Assembly (NCBI GenBank): GCA_029339195.1
Contig: JAPTJF010000357.1
Coordinates: forward strand, 1-64,000
Origin: Micractinium sp. NFX-FRZ
Taxonomy: Eukaryota > Chlorophyta > Trebouxiophyceae > Chlorellales > Chlorellaceae
DNA length: 64,000 nt
Direction of reading: 5' to 3'
Positions 9,798-20,100 of this stretch are shown piece after piece; position 1 is the stretch's first letter; each line of letters begins with the position of its first letter. The notes under the pieces are model-generated. The model saw only the letters and a list, made by a program, of their open reading frames with translations, had not been told where the DNA came from and ran no database searches. The position numbers were made by a program, and so were the translations under genes.

Positions 9798-12377
9798 TCA
9801 GGCGTAGTATGCGCCTGCAACAGGGGCGGGCATTGCCTCACAGGGTCATGTCCTTTGCACACGGGGACGCTGCCTGAAACACCGTGTGCCTGCCTGCCTG
9901 CATGCCCACAGCACACACTAAGCCCCACGTGTGCCTTGCCGGGCCCGCACCGCCAGTCACTCACCAGGCCCCGGCACATCGGACGCAAAGTCCGCCAGGC
10001 GCTTGCTGCTGCCAAACCCGGACGAGCCGGTGGACGACTTGGTTGACAGGATCTGCTTGCCCATGCTGCTGCTGGGGTTGGAGGTCACGGGGCCAGGGCT
10101 GCAGGGAAGAGAAAGGGAGGAGGGCAGAGATGGGAGGGTGCTGGCAGAGTTGCAAGGAGGCGTCAGGGAGGGGCAGCAGCGAGCGGCAAAGGATGGCGGT
10201 TCGGAGAGTGCTGGATACCAGTGGGGTGCAGGTGGTGGGCAGCTCTGGTATGAGCAGGTTTGTGGCAATGCAGCGGCCAGCCTTGCGCCCGTAAACAATC
10301 GTCGCGCCCGCTACCTGCAGGTGCCGTAGCTGCCCTTCTCGTGCTCCACGCTGATGAACACCTGCATGCAGCGGGGGTGCAGGGCGAGGACAAGTGACCA
10401 CCCTCCATCATTTGGCATGGCCACATGGCAGCTACACGGGGGGAGAGAGAGACACAGCCAGCACACACCATATCGTATGACCGGCCACATGCCCTGCCAG
10501 CCCAGCCCTGCCACATGCGTGTGCGTGCCTTGGCGTCCTTGTCGCGCGTGCTGGTGCCAAACTTGACGCTGGGGCTGTTGCGCTTGGTGGCCACAGACTG
10601 CAGGGGGGAGGGGAGGGAGGCGGGCAGACACCCTATTGTAAGTGCCGGCGGCTTCAGGGCAGGCACAGTAGAGAGCCAACTGGTGAGCAACCGGAAGCAT
10701 GGTTGGGGCAAGGTGCAGGGCAGGCGCAGGCGCTGGCGAGGGGCCGAGCAGCTGCTGCGTGGACGCAGCCGCTGCCCGGCCCCCTGAAACGCACCGCAGC
10801 TGCCGTGTTCCCGACCTGCACCCCAATGGTTGAGGCCACATTGTAGGCTCCCGCGCCGGGCTGCACTTCAAGGGGGGCGAGCAAACGCAGGGAATCGACA
10901 TCAGATTGACAGGCCATCGGAAAGTCCCTCGCCCACCCAGCCCCTCTGCACGACCAACAATGCGCACAGCGGCAGCGGCCTGCAATCTCTCACCCGGCTG
11001 CCCTCTCCCCTCCTCCCTCCCTCTCCTCCCGCACCCTTCTTTCCCAATGCATACCGGCACTCGCATATAAGACCATTCCCACCTTCTGCGCCGCCTCCCG
11101 CACGTCGCAGTCCACAAACCGCTGGCCGCGCGGCATCACAAACGCTCCCGCGCTCTTCTTGGTCGACAGCTGCTGCCTGCCCATTGACGCAGGGACGTTG
11201 TAGCTGGGGCCGGGGCTGTCCACGCCCACCTGCGCCAGCGGCAGGTGGCAAGTGGCACAGGGCAGGGCGTCAGCGGTACGTCATCAGGCAAAGGCAGTGC
11301 GCGCCTCAGGTGCTGGGGGGAGGCGAGGATGCCCTTACCGCTGCTCCCCTGCCTGCTTTTCTGGATGCATGTGCCACAGCTTGCCCCTTGGGACTTCGAC
11401 TGGCCTGCCCACCCCTGAAGCCACCCCCTGCGTGCCTGGCACTTTTCGTGCTCCGAGCTGATGAACAGGCGGTTGGCCTGGTCGCGGCTGCCCGACCCAA
11501 ACTTCATGCGCGGCGCGCTGCTGTGGGTGGACTCGGTTGTGTCGCCTGCAGGCAGGGGTGCAGTGAGGCAGGATCAAGAGCCAAGACCAGTGGCCACCTC
11601 ATGTTGTGCAGACACGTTGGCTGCTGTTCACCACACCTTGCCCACCCACGACAGTGCCGACCCCAGCCCCTTACATCCAACCCACCCACCCGCCCACCCA
11701 CCGCCCACCCACCCATGCACGCCTTGAGCTTGTAAGCGCCCGGCCCCGGTGCATCCGTCTTCTCCGCCATGCCCGGCCGCTTGCCGGTACCAAAGCGCAT
11801 GCGCGGCGGCGACGGCATCGTGCTCAGCACCTGCTTGTCCATTGTGTCCTGCAGAGCAGGCGAGCGGGGGGGCAGAGAGTGCCAGGGTTAGCCAGGGCAC
11901 AGCAGTCATGCTAATCTGACTTGGGCAGAGGAACTCAAGCTCCCGTGCTGGCCGCATAGTGTCCCGCCATGCTGCTGTGCACCCGTCTCATGGCCTGTCC
12001 CGCCAGGCCCGCTCTGCCAGCGCACCGGGATATTGTAGCAGGCACCCAGTGCATTGTCGATGTTGCCGCGGGCGCGCGCCTGCGCGCGGTCCACCTCGGC
12101 GCTGGCATATTGCTGCGCGGCAGGCAAGGGGGCAGGGTGAGGTTAGGTCTTCTGTGGTGACTGCTATCCTGATGCCGCCATATGCAGACCAGAGCTACAA
12201 CGCAAGGCAGCCCAAGCACATGCTTGCCTTGCCAAATGCATCACGGCTGCTGCTGCCAAAGCCGGCAGCGGGTGACGACACGCGGTTGCTCAGCGGCTGG
12301 TCCCCAAAGCCGCTGCGCAGGCTGGCCGCGGCCCACGCCTTGCTAGGCGAGGAGGATGTGGGGCGGCTGCCAGACAT
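9798..12377 (-). CDS. sperm-tail PG-rich (SHIPPO) repeat protein, ODF3/STPG-like
   Basis: Ten exons, read from 12377 down: 12228-12377, 12026-12112, 11713-11848, 11443-11545, 11083-11215, 10816-10860, 10529-10597, 10315-10361, 9965-10098 and 9798-9814, giving 306 residues in one frame. Diagnostic SHIPPO motifs recur: GACYNIP, DAPGPGAYKLK, PGPSYNVP, PGAGAYNV, SPGPVTS and a final DVPGPGAYYA completed only by splicing to the 17-base last exon. Between them are KFGSGSRD/KFGTSTRD-type segments. Such proteins bind the lumen of ciliary doublet microtubules or other stable microtubules. Two introns begin with GC (after 12228 and after 10529 on the - strand), both at the same place in the repeat unit. 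The PGPxxY motif often opens an exon, suggesting growth by exon duplication. A microtubule role outside a flagellum is possible. Confidence 0.85.
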
Positions 12378-12856
12378 GCTGCTGCTGCTCTACGGTCCAA
12401 AGCCTGTCACCTGCGGCAGCGGGAGCAGGGCGGTCAGCGGCAGCGGCGGTGGGGCAATTGAGGCCTCGGCTGTCGGTGTTCGTCTCAGTAGTACTCCATC
12501 GGCGCACGCCGGCCTCCTAGCCACGCTGCAAGCGCGGTGGGACGCCCGCCCACACGAATTCGGTGGCCAACCGCATTCGGCGGGCGCGCGCCCAAGCCCC
12601 TCCTGGCCGCGTTAGTGTATCCTTGAGGCTCGCCTGCGGTTGTTGAAATAGCTCCCGGCGGTTCCGGGAACGTCGATTGTCCCGTCGCCGAAACAGGTGT
12701 CTTCAATTGCGGGCGCCGGGGTGCTGGGCCGAGTTTCGAAAGCTTGCGCCGATAATGAGACTGATGTGCACAGTGCCGGACCGGTGAGCGAATGCAAGGG
12801 AGGGAGAAGAGGTGGCGCGGCCAGGCTGGCGCCAGCGCCGACGGCGTGCACGGCAT
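12378..12856. other. intergenic: ENGase 3' end and SHIPPO-gene promoter
   Basis: 480 bases between two - strand genes. It must hold the ENGase 3' UTR and the promoter of the SHIPPO gene. I see no TGTAA on the - strand and no other feature. Confidence 0.4.
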
Positions 12857-15800
12857 TCAGTGAGGGTGCCGCCGAACCGTCAGACGAGCCGCTGCTGCCA
12901 TGTCCTGCACCAAGCCGTTCTGCCCCTCTGGCTGCACCGTGAATGTAGCTGCTACCGCACCGGGTGGCACCGGCAGACGGGCAACCCAAAAGCCGTCGGA
13001 GCAGGCGGCACCCAGCCACTGCGGCTTCGCCGCTGCCGCCACGCCGTCAAAGGCGACCCAGACATGGCAGCAGCGCGCACCGTCAGGTGTCGGCTTCCAA
13101 TCTAACCGCGCATCCAGCATGCAGTCAAAGGTGCTGCCGCTGGCGTCGCCATCCTGGCCCGTGGCATGCCCTGTGTTGAACTGCACATGGGTGCAGCGCA
13201 GCGCAGCCACGCTATTGGGGGGTGCTGGCGGGCCGTCAACCGGCGCTGCCTCGATGCACAGCTGCCCTGTAAGTGGAGGAAGATTCAAACGTGTGACAGG
13301 CTCAGGCAGCATCGAGAGGACAAGTGCACCCATGTGCGCTGGTCAAGAATAGAGGCCTGGCACCTGCCAAGCACGACAGCACCACCACCTGCCTGCCGCT
13401 CGGCAGGCCGTGCTGCACCCAACTCACCCATGTGGAGCTCAAAAGTGCCAGCAGCTGCCGAGCCCGGACCGCCTCCCTTGTCAGAAGCATTGAGCAGCAG
13501 CAGGTCCACCCGTGTCAGAAGCAGCGGTGTGCCCATGTCCAGTCCCGACAGCTGGTCAGGCCCAAGGCTGAAATGGAAGGTCTGCCAGGCGGGGGCCGCG
13601 GATGCTTGAGCTGCCGGTGTTGCAGGCACACCTGCCTTCGCCGCTGCTTGTTTGGGTGCTGCTGCTGCAAGCCCACATGCTCCCCCGTCTGCTGCTTGCG
13701 CTGCTGCTGCTGCGAGCCCACCTGCTCCCTCCCCTGCTGCTTGCGCTGCTGCTGTAGCAGGTAAAACTGCCCCTGCCGCGGCTACGTCTGCTGCTGCCTG
13801 CATTGCTGCTGCTGCCGCTGCTCTCGCATCACACAGAGTGCTGCTCATGGGTGCTGCACTCAAAGTCAGCACAGGCCGGCCGACGCTGCGCCGCTCCCCG
13901 GCAGGTTCTGGCACTATGCCCGCTTCTGCCGCCAGCACTGGCATGCTGCTTCTGGGGAGCAGCAGGAGCTCAAAGGTGCCACCCTTCCATGCACCTGCCT
14001 CCGTACTGCCGCTGCTGCTGCCGGCAGGCGCTCGTTGGCCGCCGGCACCAGAGCCATCTGCCGTCACCACCTGCAAAGCCAGCCTGGCCTCCACGCTGCC
14101 AGCCATCGAGGCTGTTGCACGCACGCATATGCCTGAAGCAGGCAGGTGCATGGACGGCTCAAAGAGGCAAACGGTTGCCTGCTGCCCAGGCTGCAGCGCG
14201 CCGCTTACACGCACGCAGCTGCCGCCGCTGTAAGCGCGCCCCTCGCTGACCGCAGCCTGCACCAGGCAGCTGATGCCGCTGCCTTCAGCTGCGCCGCCAA
14301 TGCTGCTGCTGCCGTTGACTGCACCGCCGATGCAGCGGCTGCCGTCAGCTATGCCGCCATTGCTGCTGCTGCCGTCAGCTGTGCCGCCATTGCTGCTGCC
14401 GCCGTCAGCTGCAGCCCCACTGCTCACAGACACTGCCAGCAGAGGCTGCGGCGCCTGCAGGCTCAGGTTGTACCACGGCGTTGCCGACACCTGGCGCCCA
14501 GCCTGGTAGAAAGCCTCGCCACAGCCCGGCGAGAAGTTGCTGCACAGCGGCAGCTGCAGCCGTCCAAGCCAGCGCTGGCTGCCGGCTGCTTGCTGCTGCA
14601 GCTGTCCGCTGCCGCTGGCGCAAGTGCCGCCCCTCCAGGCCGCCTCGATGCCTTCCCAGAACAGCGCGTCACGCTGGCGCCAGCACGCCGGCGCATCAGC
14701 GCCGCAGTCCCCCTCAAACGGCCAGCCCGTGGCAAAGAGCGCGGCTGCAGGGGGATGCAAAGAGGGCGGCAGGGTGGGGGTGCTGAGCTGCGCTGTAGTG
14801 CTGTTCCTTGAGGCGAGCTCCACAAACAAACATGGGCTGTGGCCTGTTCAGGACAGCCTGTTTGCCTCCCCTCTATAGCAGCATGCCTGCCCGTCCTGCA
14901 CCCTAGCCCAGTGCTGCAGTGAACACCTGAGAGCCCCTGCCCCAGGCAGGCCTGCAGTGCAACGTCGCAGCTGAAGCCGCCGCCGCCATAGGTGCCGCGC
15001 CCAAAGCAGTCGACACCCATGTACACATCGGTGGATCGCTGCTCCCCCGCCTGAAGGGGCGGCAGGGTGGGGTGGGCGAGGGAGGGGCAGGGGGCATTGG
15101 GTTAGGGCACCAGGTTGAACAGAGCGAGGCAGTGCGGCACACGCCTGGGGCTCCTCTTGAGCAGTCCGGGTGGGAGCACCCTGTGTTGCCCTGCTCTACC
15201 CCAAATCCTTGCACTCCTCCAACCGTTGTGCATGTCCTCAATTCCTGCTGCACCAACCTTGGCCTGCGCCGGCCCTCACCTCCTGCCGTACCGCCGCCGG
15301 CGTGCCCTCCTTCCACGTGTAGTTGACCCACAGCGCGTCGCAGGCATCAAAGAAGGGGCGGTTGAGCGCGTTCAGCGTGTTCTGCCACTCCAGCTTGCCC
15401 TCCGTTGTCACTGCATCATACCTGCGCAGCACTTCAAAAGAAAAACAGTTGATCAAACAAGACAACAAGACAATAACAGCCCGTGGAGCCAGCGGCAGTC
15501 ACGGGAGTGTGTGGAGGGGCAATGATGGGGGCATGTGATTCGAGTGTTGCTGGTTCAGGCGCAGAAGCCCACGAGGAGCAGGCAAGCGGCGCCACGCTCG
15601 CCAAGCCACCTCACAAGGAGCAGACCAGCAGTCCTGGGCAGCGGTGTCAGTCAAGCACTGCTGACGTGGCAGGCCTGGCAGGCAAGGCCAAGCTGGCTGT
15701 CCCAGTTCCACAGCAGGGCAAGTGACCAAGGAACCAAGCACCGAGATGCCGCCCTGCCTCACAGTTGTGCAGCTGCCTTGCCGGCCAGGGCACTGCAAGC

Positions 15801-16981
15801 TGTGGCGGTGGCAGCCAGCTCACCACATGACCTGGCTCCAGCCGGGCGCCACCTCGTGCATGCGTGCAGTCAGCTCCCTGCACGCGGGAGCGGGGGCAGC
15901 ACGGCAGCGCAGAGGCCAGGCAGGACGGCGTCAGGAAGTAGAATGTCTGATCAATCGTCCTCCCCAGCCAGCCAGCCCAGCGCAGCGCAGGAGGCAGCCT
16001 CTTCTGCCCCAGCCCAGCGCAGCCCAGTAGGCAGCCCAGCACAGCACAGCACAGCACAGCACCCACGTACCCACCTGAGGAAGAGGAGCAGGTGTGGCAT
16101 GTGTTCCACCTCCATCTCGTTCTCAATATTGATGAGCCAGCCCTCAAAGCCGTGGCAGCGCGCAATGGCGGCCAGCTGCGCCGCCGCCGTGCGCGCCGCA
16201 TCGGCGCTGCCAAACAGCTGCGCGCAGGCGGCCTTGCCGGCGTCCCACTCGGTGATCAGCGTGCCCAGCACGCGCACGCCGTGCGTGTGTGCAGCGTTCA
16301 CCCAGCCGGGAGGCGGTATGGTGACGAGGCGGTGAGAGAAGTACACAAAGGTGTCCAGGCTGGCCCAGCGGCGCAGGCAGTAGAAACCCGCATCGGCGCC
16401 GCCCTGCGAGGGGTAGCGCGGGGTGGGTGGGGGATTGGCAGGGGTGGTAGTGAGGGTGGGAGGGGGCTGGTGGCTGGGAGGATGGGGACGAGGGTGGGTG
16501 GGATGGGGGGCTGTTCACCAGTGTAAGTGACATGGTCGCTCGCTCTGGCAGGTAATGCATGGCGCTGGGGAGATCGGTGGAGCTGCCAGCCAGTGCTTGG
16601 AAACGGACTGCAGGGCAGCGTGCAAGATGTACCGCCCACCTGCACAAACCGGTCTTCACCATACCCGCCCTTCATATCGTGGCACGCCAGCAGTCGGGGG
16701 CCTGTAGTCCTGGCGCACGTGGCCTGCAACATGACCCTTGAGAAAGCACAACACACATGAGCGGTCCCAACCCCGTGCCGCCCCCCCGGTCGCCAGTCGG
16801 CGGCGCACATCTGCTGCCGCTACAACTGCTGCAAATCATTTAGCGCCTCTCGGGGGATTGACATCACCTTGGGTAGCGCCACTGAGGCTCGGCAGAGGGA
16901 GTTCAGAGGGTCTGGAGCCCAGCGTGCGAGTTCATCGGGCGTCTCGAGCGGCTTTGCTACAGGTCCTGCATCTTCCGACAT
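12857..16981 (-). CDS. ENGase: cytosolic endo-beta-N-acetylglucosaminidase (ENGase, GH85)
   Basis: Cleaves the GlcNAc-GlcNAc core of free N-glycans released from misfolded glycoproteins, in the cytosol. Exons from the 5' end: 16868-16981, 16640-16723, 16075-16403, 15824-15877, 15280-15421, 14927-15050, 13428-14744 and 12857-13266; 857 residues. GH85 marks in order: PRLLACHDMKGGYGEDRF, FVYFSHRLVTIPPPGWVNAA, HGVRVLGTLITEW, GFEGWLINIEN with the catalytic N158 and E160, QVMWYDAVTTEGKLEWQNTL, FFDACDALWVNYTWKE, DVYMGVDCFGRGTYGG and ALFATGWPFE. There is no signal peptide, as expected for the cytosolic enzyme. The C-terminal half is longer than in plants (about 680-700) or human (743) because of two inserts: Ser/Gly decapeptide repeats near 390-440 and an Ala-rich stretch. 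The start lies 207 bases from a divergent gene. Confidence 0.95.
13658..13750 (-). repeat. Ala-rich coding repeat in ENGase
   Basis: Roughly two imperfect copies, 42-48 bases each, rich in GCT/GCA, encoding an Ala-rich stretch with GLAAAA-type motifs inside the large ENGase exon. In frame and probably a flexible linker in the C-terminal half. Confidence 0.6.
14281..14412 (-). repeat. 30-base coding minisatellite in ENGase
   Basis: Units begin at 14281, 14311, 14341, 14371 and 14401, each 30 bases (the last partial), encoding tandem decapeptides like GGIADGSSSN. Length is a multiple of three, so copy number can change without breaking the frame. It lies between the catalytic TIM-barrel part and the C-terminal beta-rich part. 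Confidence 0.9.
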
Positions 16982-17188
16982 GGTGAAGTATGCACTCGCG
17001 ATCGCAGGACATGATCCTTGAGACTTTGCCAGCCTCCACCAGCGCCCTAGGCGCAGAGCATGGCGCAGCACGCCCCGAGAAGCGAGGCGCAAAGGCCTGA
17101 AATCAACTGCCTGCGAGGCAACTACATAACCGCGCGCAGGATGGATGCAGCGCAACTTTGAGCAGCTGTTGAGGCTGCAGCAGCAACT
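16982..17188. promoter_or_regulatory. divergent promoter: ENGase (-) and Q-rich gene (+)
   Basis: Only 207 bases separate the two start codons, so both promoters and 5' UTRs must share or overlap here. No TATA box was evident. Confidence 0.6.
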
Positions 17189-20100
17189 ATGGAGGCCGAG
17201 GCCGCTGGCAGCGTGGCTGCCAGCGACAGCAGCAGCGGGCAGCAGCAGCAACCGCATCAACAGCAGCAGCAGAATGAGGAGGAGGAGGAGTCCATGCTGC
17301 AAGGAGGCGGCAGCGTGAACTGGGGCCAAGCCGCAGGGGGGCAGAGCCCGGTAAGTATGCCGGATCTTGGCATTGGCAGTGGGAGGGGGTCTGAGCGCGA
17401 TCGCAGGCCAGGTCTCAGGTCGCTGCGCCCTGCCAGGGCGGGCCTTTTGCAGCAGCTGTGGGCGCTTTTGTGCTTGGGCGCCCGTCTCCTCCACCTATTC
17501 TGGCCCCTCTCGGTCTGCTTCCTGCAGCGCGTGCCGCGCAGCCAGATCAGCCGTGCACACCCAGCCGCTGGTGGCGGCGGCTACGGCGAGCGCACCAGCG
17601 CGGTGCTGTCTGCGCTGTCGGGGGACGACGAGACGGCCCTCTCAGCAGCCGAGGCAGCTGGGGAGCACACTTCAGAGCCGCAAGAGGCAGTGGGCTGCAT
17701 GGGCGAGGCGCAGGGTGAGGCGATGGGTGCTGCAGTGCCCGGCGGCGGTGCTGCGATGGCCGCCGCCTCCACCGGGCCGACCGCTGGTGCGCCGCCTCTG
17801 CACCTGCACTCGCACCACCTGCAGCAGCAGCTGCCAGCGCTGAGCCTGACGGCACCGGCGCCGCGAGGCCGCGGCGGCTTCGAGCTTGCCAGCTCACCAC
17901 CCGCCTCTACCTCCCCCATTTATCGAGCCAACAGTGTGGTATCCTACACGGCAGCACCCCCCAAGGGGGGCCACCACCCGCAGCAGCAGCCGCGGCGCGG
18001 CGCCGAGACGCCCGCCTCGGCCCCTGCAGCGGCACAGCTCCTGGGGACAAGCCCCAACACCAGCCGTGGCGAGGTGGGTGCTGACAAAAGTGCATGCAGG
18101 AGCCGGCACTTGCTGTGTGTGCCGCTGTGTGCCATGCTGCATGCTCAGCGCTGTGACATGCTGTGCTATGTGTCGGTTGCGGTGTTCCTGGCTGGGTTGC
18201 TGGCTTTGCCGCTCTGAGTGCGCAGTCGGTGTGCCGTCTGCCAGGTCACCCCGCATGTGTGCAAGCACAGCAGCGGTGCGCCTTGCTGGACGCATGTGCC
18301 ATTTGTCTCCCATTGGACGCCCTGGCCCCTCCTGCCCGCAGTTTGCTTCGGCGCTGCCGCGTGCGCCTCGGCGGGGGGGCGCCTTCTCCGCTGGGCTGCC
18401 TCCCACGTCAGGGCAGCGGCCGGGCAGTGCGCATCACCACTACCACCAGCACCACCAGCATTACCACTCTGCAGCAGCAGCGGCGGCGGCGGCGGCGGGG
18501 CCCAGCCGCCCGTCACTCTCTGGCACGCAGTCCCATGCCGCCACGGCAGGCGCAGCAGCGCAATCAATGCCCTCGACCCTGGCAGTGGCTCTGGGCCCCT
18601 TGAGCCCGCCCGGCGGCGCTCTGCTGGGACACCTGACGCCGACGCACGGCGGCCTGGCGCTGCCCATGCCGCCGCCGCCGTCCAGCCTGGCAGGCCTGCT
18701 GCCCTATGCTGCCAGCATGGGGCTGCAGCCCTCCCAGCTTGGCAGCATGGCTGCAGCACTGCTGCAGGCACAGCACTCGGTGCTGGGCACTCAGCAGCAG
18801 CAGCAGCAGCAGCAGTCGGCGCAGGGGCCTCAGCAGGGGCAGGCGCAGCAGGCGGCGCAGCAGGAGCAGCAGTATGCGGTGGGCAGCTCTGCGGGGGCTG
18901 TGATGCCGCCGCCGCCGCCGTTGCAGCAGCAGGTTGAGGCTCTTCAGAACATGGCAGCGATGCTGCAGGCGCAAGCTTCTGCCATGATGTCTGGCAACGC
19001 AGGCGTGCAGCCAGCCGTGCCCGCTGCACTTCAGCAGCCAGCAGCGGGCACGGCTGGCACGCCCGGCAGCGGCGCACTGTCGCCACCCAACGGGGCAGCA
19101 CAGCAGCAGCAGCAGCAGGGCGGCGAGGTGCCGGTGGCAAGCGTGGCAGGGCAGGCACACGTGGCGACGTCGCAGGGCGCGGCCTCCGTGCAGAGCCTGC
19201 CCTCCCTCATGGGCGCGTCTGCTATCCAGGGGCACCCCCTGCCGCCGCCGTTCCACCGGGCGGGCGGCGCCACCACCCCAGTGCCGCTGCAGTCATTCGG
19301 CGGCACCCCTGCGCCGCCTGCCGCCACCGCAGCAGCGGCACCCGCCACTGTCCAGAGCGGCGCGTTTGCAGCGCCGGGCCCCCTGGCGACGGCCACCACC
19401 CCACTGCCAGTGCTGCCAGCTGTGAGCGACATGCAGGGCTCTGCAATGCAGCCCGCCCTGGCCGCTCTGTTGCAGCAGGTGCAGCAGGCAGAGCCGCTTA
19501 CGGTGGGTGGCGCAGACGCGCTGGCGGCATCACTGCAGCAGGCGGCATCGGCAGTGCTGGGCAGCGGCAACGGCGGCGGCGGCGGCGGCGGCAGCGGCGG
19601 CTCGCAGCGGCACCGCACCTCCCCCTCTTCAGCCGACCCCAAGCAGGCAGCTGCAGATGCAGAGCGTCGGCGCCACGCCGGCGACCCCCCCCAGCCTCAG
19701 GCAGCCACCATTCAGGAGCTGCCCACCGCTGATGTGGCGGCGGCGTCGCAGGGTGGTGGCGTGGGCGGGCCGCCCGGCGTGCAGCTGCCGCTGGCGGTGC
19801 CTCAGGAGGCGGCCATGCTGGGCGGCAACTCGGCGTTTGGGGATGCCATGGAGCTGGGCGGAGGTGCGCTGCTGCCTGGGTGATGACTGCCGTTGCTGCT
19901 GCTGTGCCTGCTGCTGCTGCTGCGCCTGCGCCTGCTGTGCCTGCTCACTTAGTTAGGAGTTGGTTTGGCGCTGCCCACCGGGCTCTGCGCAATGTGTGCT
20001 GTGCTGCTCTCGTGTTCCTGGGGTGGAAGAAGGCGATGCGATGTCCCTAGCCAAATGGGAAGGCGTTGTGACTGCCGTCACTGTCATGCTGCCCAACCGT

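Noticed and set aside
18166..19158. 330-codon - strand open frame, Arg/Leu/Pro-rich
   Set aside because: Shadow of CAG/GCC-rich coding sequence of the Q-rich gene.
19880..19883. TGA ending the Q-rich gene early
   Set aside because: A donor at 19864 joins in phase to 20205 and five more coding exons follow; a short isoform ending here is still possible.
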